DNA from: JBHHYU01 sp046757725
GTDB lineage: Bacteria; Desulfobacterota; Binatia; UBA9968
Length of the DNA: 36,125 bases
Assembly (NCBI GenBank): GCA_046757725.1
Contig: JBHHYU010000020.1
Coordinates: 1-36,125 of the forward strand
Direction of reading: 5' to 3'
In this document: in pieces, positions 32,562-36,125 of the stretch
How positions within the stretch are numbered: position 1 is the stretch's first letter
How the letters are laid out: each line of letters opens with the position of its first letter
Program-made: the position numbers and the translations under genes
Notes under the pieces: model-generated
The model's input: only the letters and a program-made list of their open reading frames with translations
What the model was told of the DNA's origin: nothing
Database searches by the model: none

Positions 32562-33548
32562 TCAGTCTCGTGGGATTTTTTTCAGCACCCCTGCCAGAAT
32601 CTGATCCGAACCAACATTGTCCGCATCCGCCTGAAAATTGAGAATCAAACGATGTCGAAGAGCAGGATAGATCACCGCTTCGATATCCTCATAACTCACA
32701 TGAACCCTGCCTTGAGCTAACGCATGACCCTTTGCGCCCAGGATGAGTGCCTGCGCCCCACGCGGGCTCGAACCAAACCGGAGATATTCCCTGACCTCGG
32801 AGACAGCACTGTCCTCCTTTTGACCTGTCGGTTGAGTGGCGTGGACCAAGCGCACGACATAGTCTTCAAGGGGTGGAGCCATGAGCACCTGGCGGATCAG
32901 GAGTTTCATTTCTGCGATGGCATTTCCACTGTTCTCTGTTAAAACATGCGCCACGGTCTGTGTCTCCGTACCCGTGGTCCGATGTAGTATTTCCCTCAAC
33001 TCCTCGGGGGATGGAGTTGAGACCAGAAGTTTGAAGAAGAAACGGTCCAGCTGGGCTTCGGGAAGTGGATAGGTCCCTTCCAGCTCAACGGGGTTCTGGG
33101 TGGCAAGAACCATAAAGGGGGAATCCAGAGGGAACGTCTCACCAAAAACCGTCACTTGCTGCTCCTCCATTGCCTCCAAGACAGCCGACTGGGTTTTAGG
33201 AGTAGCCCGATTGATCTCATCCGCCAAGACAACCTGGGCAAAAATAGGTCCTTTCTTAAACTGGAACTCTCTTTGCCCGTTATCCTCGGTGAGCACCTGC
33301 GTCCCAATAATGTCCGAGGGCATGAGATCCGGTGTAAATTGGACTCGTTTGAAAGAGAGCCCGATGGCATTACTCAAGGATTTGACGAGTAGGGTCTTGC
33401 CCAAACCGGGCACACCCTCAAGGAGTACGTGGCCTCCGGCAAAGAAAGCGACAAGGATCTTACGAATGATGCTTTCATGACCGACAATGACCTTCTTGAC
33501 CTCCGCCTCCAGTAAGGAAAAAATCTCACAATATCTCTCTGGTTCCAT
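32562..33548 (-). CDS. MoxR-family AAA+ ATPase
   Basis: This 328-residue AAA+ ATPase has Walker A GVPGLGKT (45-52), Walker B VVLADEIN (106-113), sensor 1 in MVLATQNPVELEGTYPLPEAQLDRF, and a C-terminal lid domain with FGSSPRGAQALILGAKGHAL. These are the MoxR signatures. The AGGAAGGAT before the ATG is a good ribosome binding site. It is the ATPase of the cluster: its substrates are probably the DUF58 and VWA proteins encoded after it. The 109-base gap before it has an A-rich stretch and a weak TTGATC-N17-TATCGA promoter-like pair. Confidence 0.95.
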   Translation of the reverse strand: MEPERYCEIFSLLEAEVKKVIVGHESIIRKILVAFFAGGHVLLEGVPGLGKTLLVKSLSNAIGLSFKRVQFTPDLMPSDIIGTQVLTEDNGQREFQFKKGPIFAQVVLADEINRATPKTQSAVLEAMEEQQVTVFGETFPLDSPFMVLATQNPVELEGTYPLPEAQLDRFFFKLLVSTPSPEELREILHRTTGTETQTVAHVLTENSGNAIAEMKLLIRQVLMAPPLEDYVVRLVHATQPTGQKEDSAVSEVREYLRFGSSPRGAQALILGAKGHALAQGRVHVSYEDIEAVIYPALRHRLILNFQADADNVGSDQILAGVLKKIPRD

Positions 33549-33657
33549 TATCCTTCCTCGACCGCCTGTTAAAAAAAGTACATCTCGCTGACCTTGGGCT
33601 CGATAGTTTTTTTGACCGGCCTGATCAACGTGGTTAATGTTCTCCCGACATGTTTTC

Positions 33658-35022
33658 CTAACGAATTAATCCGCGATATTCCAAGGGCAAGGGTTGCTTT
33701 TCAGGCGAAGCACCGGGCGAGCCGGGACGCCTCAAGGGAACATTGCTCACGGGAATCTTCGGCTGAAGCCTTTCCCCCCTACCTGAACCCTCTTTGCCGC
33801 CTGACCCCTCCGTCTGTTCTTCGGGCAACTGGACGGTAACAAACCTTGCACCTTTAATCCCTTTTTTCCCATTCTCCCCAGGCTGTCGGAAACGATCCGG
33901 CACTGCACCGCGGGGAATTTGTTCCCCTTTAGGCCTCCCTCTCTTTCCCGCTGTCTCCCCCTTTGCTAAACCCTCTTGTTCCCTTTGCCTCTTCCTTCCT
34001 CCTTTGAGCCGGTCGCCCGCACCCTCTGCCTTTCCACCTCCCGCCCTATCCTTTTTCTGCTTTTCTCCTCGGGCAGAGTCCCCTCCCTGCACCGCCTTAC
34101 TCTCCAATGCACTTAATTCACCCTTCCCCTTTTCCCCATCTCCCTTACCCGAACTTTTCCCCTTTCCTTGTCTCTCGTCCGGCAGATTCGTCTTGAGCCC
34201 CCCACTCCCCCGCTCTTGACCCTCTTCTTGTCCCGGTTTCGACCCTTGGCGGGTTTTCACCGTCTGATCTCGGTTATTATTACCTGCTCCCTCCTGCCGA
34301 CGATCACCCGCGGTCTGACTCTCTAACCGCTCCATCAATTTCTGCACCGTTGGGTTCTTCTCTAGACTGCTGACAATATCTTTTTTGATCTGGCCGGTTA
34401 GGACCTCAAGGTTACGAGCCAATTTCGTAATAGAAGGGATTCGAGCAAGCCTGTGTACAATTTCCGTCACCACCTGCCCACGAGGCGTCAAAAGAAAACT
34501 CAGCGGGGAGACCACATAAAACAATAATATGACCACGAGAGAACCGATCAATGAAACAAAAAAGGAACGCTTCACCCGGTAGGGAAAATCCTTCTGCAGA
34601 TCCATGCGGTGGAGGAGCCCGGCCGCCTCATATCGCAAACGGGTAATGAAGAGGGGGGGGTGCATCGATGGTTCGATCGTGCTGAGGGTAATGAAACGAT
34701 CTTTCCCCTCTACCCTTTTATCAATCAGCCGGGCCGCAGCCGCGGTTGATGTCCTCGTCAGGCGATGGCGCAAAATCAAACCGAGTAAAGCAACCCCCAG
34801 AATCGCAATGCCTGCAAAAATCAGAATTTCCTGAATCATCGAAACGAAGGGATCATACATTACCGCGAGATAGGCTACAGCAAAAAAGGGCGGAGAAAAA
34901 AATAACAGAAAATCCCACAAGATGTGCCTCTTGAGACGGCTGAGCAGATAATCCACCAGTTTTTCGGGTACGTGAGGTTTTCTTTCCAATGAAAAACTCC
35001 TGCGGCGTTTGTAATATAGCAT
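33658..35022 (-). CDS. DUF4175-like membrane protein with polyampholyte tail
   Basis: This 454-residue protein has two N-terminal membrane segments (about 36-56 and 65-85) and a third at about 153-177. Between 85 and 150 is a soluble loop (RLIDKRVEGKDRFITLSTIE), and 183-235 looks helical. Residues 236-390 are low-complexity, rich in Gly, Lys, Arg, Glu and Gln, and likely disordered. The tail (391-454) regains order: ARFVTVQLPEEQ, then PVSNVPLRRPG and a closing PLPLEYRGLIR. I recognise this as like the DUF4175 proteins often seen upstream of MoxR/DUF58/VWA genes, but not with certainty. A C8 run (in the minus strand) encodes part of HPPL near residue 121. It starts 42 bases after mltG. Confidence 0.7.
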   Translation of the reverse strand: MLYYKRRRSFSLERKPHVPEKLVDYLLSRLKRHILWDFLLFFSPPFFAVAYLAVMYDPFVSMIQEILIFAGIAILGVALLGLILRHRLTRTSTAAAARLIDKRVEGKDRFITLSTIEPSMHPPLFITRLRYEAAGLLHRMDLQKDFPYRVKRSFFVSLIGSLVVILLFYVVSPLSFLLTPRGQVVTEIVHRLARIPSITKLARNLEVLTGQIKKDIVSSLEKNPTVQKLMERLESQTAGDRRQEGAGNNNRDQTVKTRQGSKPGQEEGQERGSGGLKTNLPDERQGKGKSSGKGDGEKGKGELSALESKAVQGGDSARGEKQKKDRAGGGKAEGAGDRLKGGRKRQREQEGLAKGETAGKRGRPKGEQIPRGAVPDRFRQPGENGKKGIKGARFVTVQLPEEQTEGSGGKEGSGRGERLQPKIPVSNVPLRRPGSPGASPEKQPLPLEYRGLIR

Positions 35023-35064
35023 GTTTGGCCTTCACCAGAAATACAACGCCCACCGCGGCAGCCT

Positions 35065-36072
35065 TTATCGCCCACGGCTGCGCCGCCGCCTCTGGTAGAT
35101 CCTCACCGCCCGATTATGATCGTCAAGACTAACCGAGAAGGCATGAGACCCATCATTTTTGGAGACAAAGTATAGATAAGGCACCAAAGCAGGATATAGC
35201 GCAGCCATAAGCGAAGAAAGACCCGGATTGCAAATGGGTCCTGGCGGAAGTCCCTGAACATGGTAGGTATTGTATGGGCTAGGGCTTTGAAGATCTTTAC
35301 GTGTCAGGGTTCCAGAAAAGTGTTTGAGGCCGTAAATCACGGTTGGATCACTCTGAAGAGGCATCTTGGACTTTAACCGATTATGAAAGACTGCTGACAC
35401 CAGAGGGCGTTCCAAATCCATGCCGGATTCCTTTTCAATCAATGAGGCCAGAGTGACTACCTCATGGACACTGAGTCCTAATTCCTTGGCTCGCCTTGCC
35501 ATCGTTGGGCTAAACCTCTTCCGAAATTGCTCAACCATAGCACTGATCATATCCTCCGCTTTGCTGAACGGCGCAAAGTAGTAAGTGTCCGGGAAGAGAT
35601 AGCCCTCTACGCCCTTACCTTGGAGATCCAAAAAGGAAAGGAGATCCGCGTTTGTTGCTTCTGCAAAAAATCGCCCCTTGCTGGTCATTTTTCCATTTTC
35701 GAGGAGACGTCCGATTTCTTTCACTGTCAGACCCTCCGGAATCGTTATCCGGTGTAAAAGAATCTTCCCAAGTACCATCCGATGCAGCACCTGCCGAGGT
35801 GGCAACGGTAATTTAAAGCGGTAAACTCCCCAGTGAACCTTTTTGTCTACTGCCCACAGTCGAGCCCATAGGGAAAAGAGTTTCTCATTTGAAATGACGT
35901 TTTTATCCTTGAGCTTGTGCATGACGGAAGAAAAGGACTCCCCCGGCGTCACCTTAATTTCTACCGTCCTAGCTTTCTGTATGGGGGGATAGGACACCAT
36001 GAAAAATAGAAAACCAATGAATAGAAAGGCAGAAAGGGAAATGAAGAAGAGTGTGACGATGAAAGTTCTCAC
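35065..36072 (-). CDS. mltG: endolytic murein transglycosylase MltG
   Basis: MltG cuts nascent glycan strands in peptidoglycan and sets their length. The 335-residue protein has an N-terminal membrane helix (about 5-27), a LysM-like region (VEIKVTPGESFSSVMHKLKDKNVI) and the YceG catalytic domain with EGYLFPDTYYF, the catalytic Glu E213 in ASLIEKESG, and YNTYHVQGLPPGPICNPG. All parts are intact. The start is GTG at 36072, since an in-frame stop lies upstream. No clear ribosome binding site precedes it. TTGACA (36121-36116, minus) may be a -35 with a poor -10 (GTTGAT). It is the first gene seen of the long minus-strand run. Confidence 0.94.
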   Translation of the reverse strand: MRTFIVTLFFISLSAFLFIGFLFFMVSYPPIQKARTVEIKVTPGESFSSVMHKLKDKNVISNEKLFSLWARLWAVDKKVHWGVYRFKLPLPPRQVLHRMVLGKILLHRITIPEGLTVKEIGRLLENGKMTSKGRFFAEATNADLLSFLDLQGKGVEGYLFPDTYYFAPFSKAEDMISAMVEQFRKRFSPTMARRAKELGLSVHEVVTLASLIEKESGMDLERPLVSAVFHNRLKSKMPLQSDPTVIYGLKHFSGTLTRKDLQSPSPYNTYHVQGLPPGPICNPGLSSLMAALYPALVPYLYFVSKNDGSHAFSVSLDDHNRAVRIYQRRRRSRGR

Positions 36073-36125
36073 GGTTAATGTAAAAAGTGGGGATCAACAC
36101 TCCGGGAACCAGCGGTGTCAACTAA

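Noticed and set aside
33794..34219. Plus-strand frame of 141 codons rich in Pro, Ser and Phe
   Set aside because: It is the complement of the low-complexity Gly/Lys/Glu region of the DUF4175-like gene, where skewed bases leave the other strand open by chance.

Overview
The window looks like a chromosomal segment of a Gram-negative bacterium, probably from an uncultured lineage near the deltaproteobacterial or NC10/Tectomicrobia-type groups. That placement is an inference with low confidence. The Gram-negative evidence is three predicted lipoproteins (one with an OmpA peptidoglycan-binding domain), MltG, PgpA and a MoxR/DUF58/VWA membrane cluster. UGA is a stop codon here, because prfB carries an intact RF2-type autoregulatory frameshift. 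I see no rRNA, tRNA, CRISPR array, insertion sequence or integrase, and no stretch longer than 300 bases lacks a gene. The largest empty gaps (620-870, 1966-2174, 4217-4486, 7449-7654, 15402-15673) hold only candidate promoters or hairpins.

Layout. (1) 1-2756, plus strand: a stand-alone response-regulator receiver domain, a two-domain cupin protein and PlsY. (2) 2753-4216, minus: three tandem glycine-zipper lipoproteins, the last one fused to OmpA. They are transcribed away from (3) 4487-6241, plus: an iron-sulfur handling trio of an Mrp/ApbC P-loop carrier, a cysteine-rich DUF971 protein and a MIP18/DUF59 protein. (4) 6266-7448, minus: a [2Fe-2S] ferredoxin whose third ligand cysteine is Asp, behind a divergent IspH/LytB-fold protein. 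That protein keeps the three cluster cysteines but has lost most residues that bind HMBPP in true IspH. This pair is the most unusual content of the window. (5) 7655-16054, minus: a catabolic/transport block of a VOC protein, an aldo/keto reductase, a deacetylase-fold protein, an NSS sodium symporter, an SDR, and an ABC importer with two permeases, one ATPase and an NMT1-type binding protein. A good sigma70-like promoter lies before the VOC gene.

(6) 16213-36072, minus: one long same-direction run. Read 5' to 3' it is mltG, a DUF4175-like membrane protein, MoxR ATPase, DUF58, a BatA-like VWA protein, a large VWA/amidotransferase-fold membrane protein, an M23 peptidase, pgpA, cinA, thpR, recA, recX, alaS, yjbQ, phoH, ybeY and prfB. 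Many neighbours overlap by 1-4 nt or lie less than 20 nt apart, which suggests translational coupling. The first part is envelope and peptidoglycan biology. The second part is housekeeping: recombination, NAD repair, tRNA charging, ribosome maturation and translation termination.

The best leads are the IspH-like/ferredoxin pair, the prfB frameshift site, a nested inverted repeat at 7556-7629, G8 tracts in recA and in the DUF4175-like gene, and the low-complexity polyampholyte domain in the VWA cluster.
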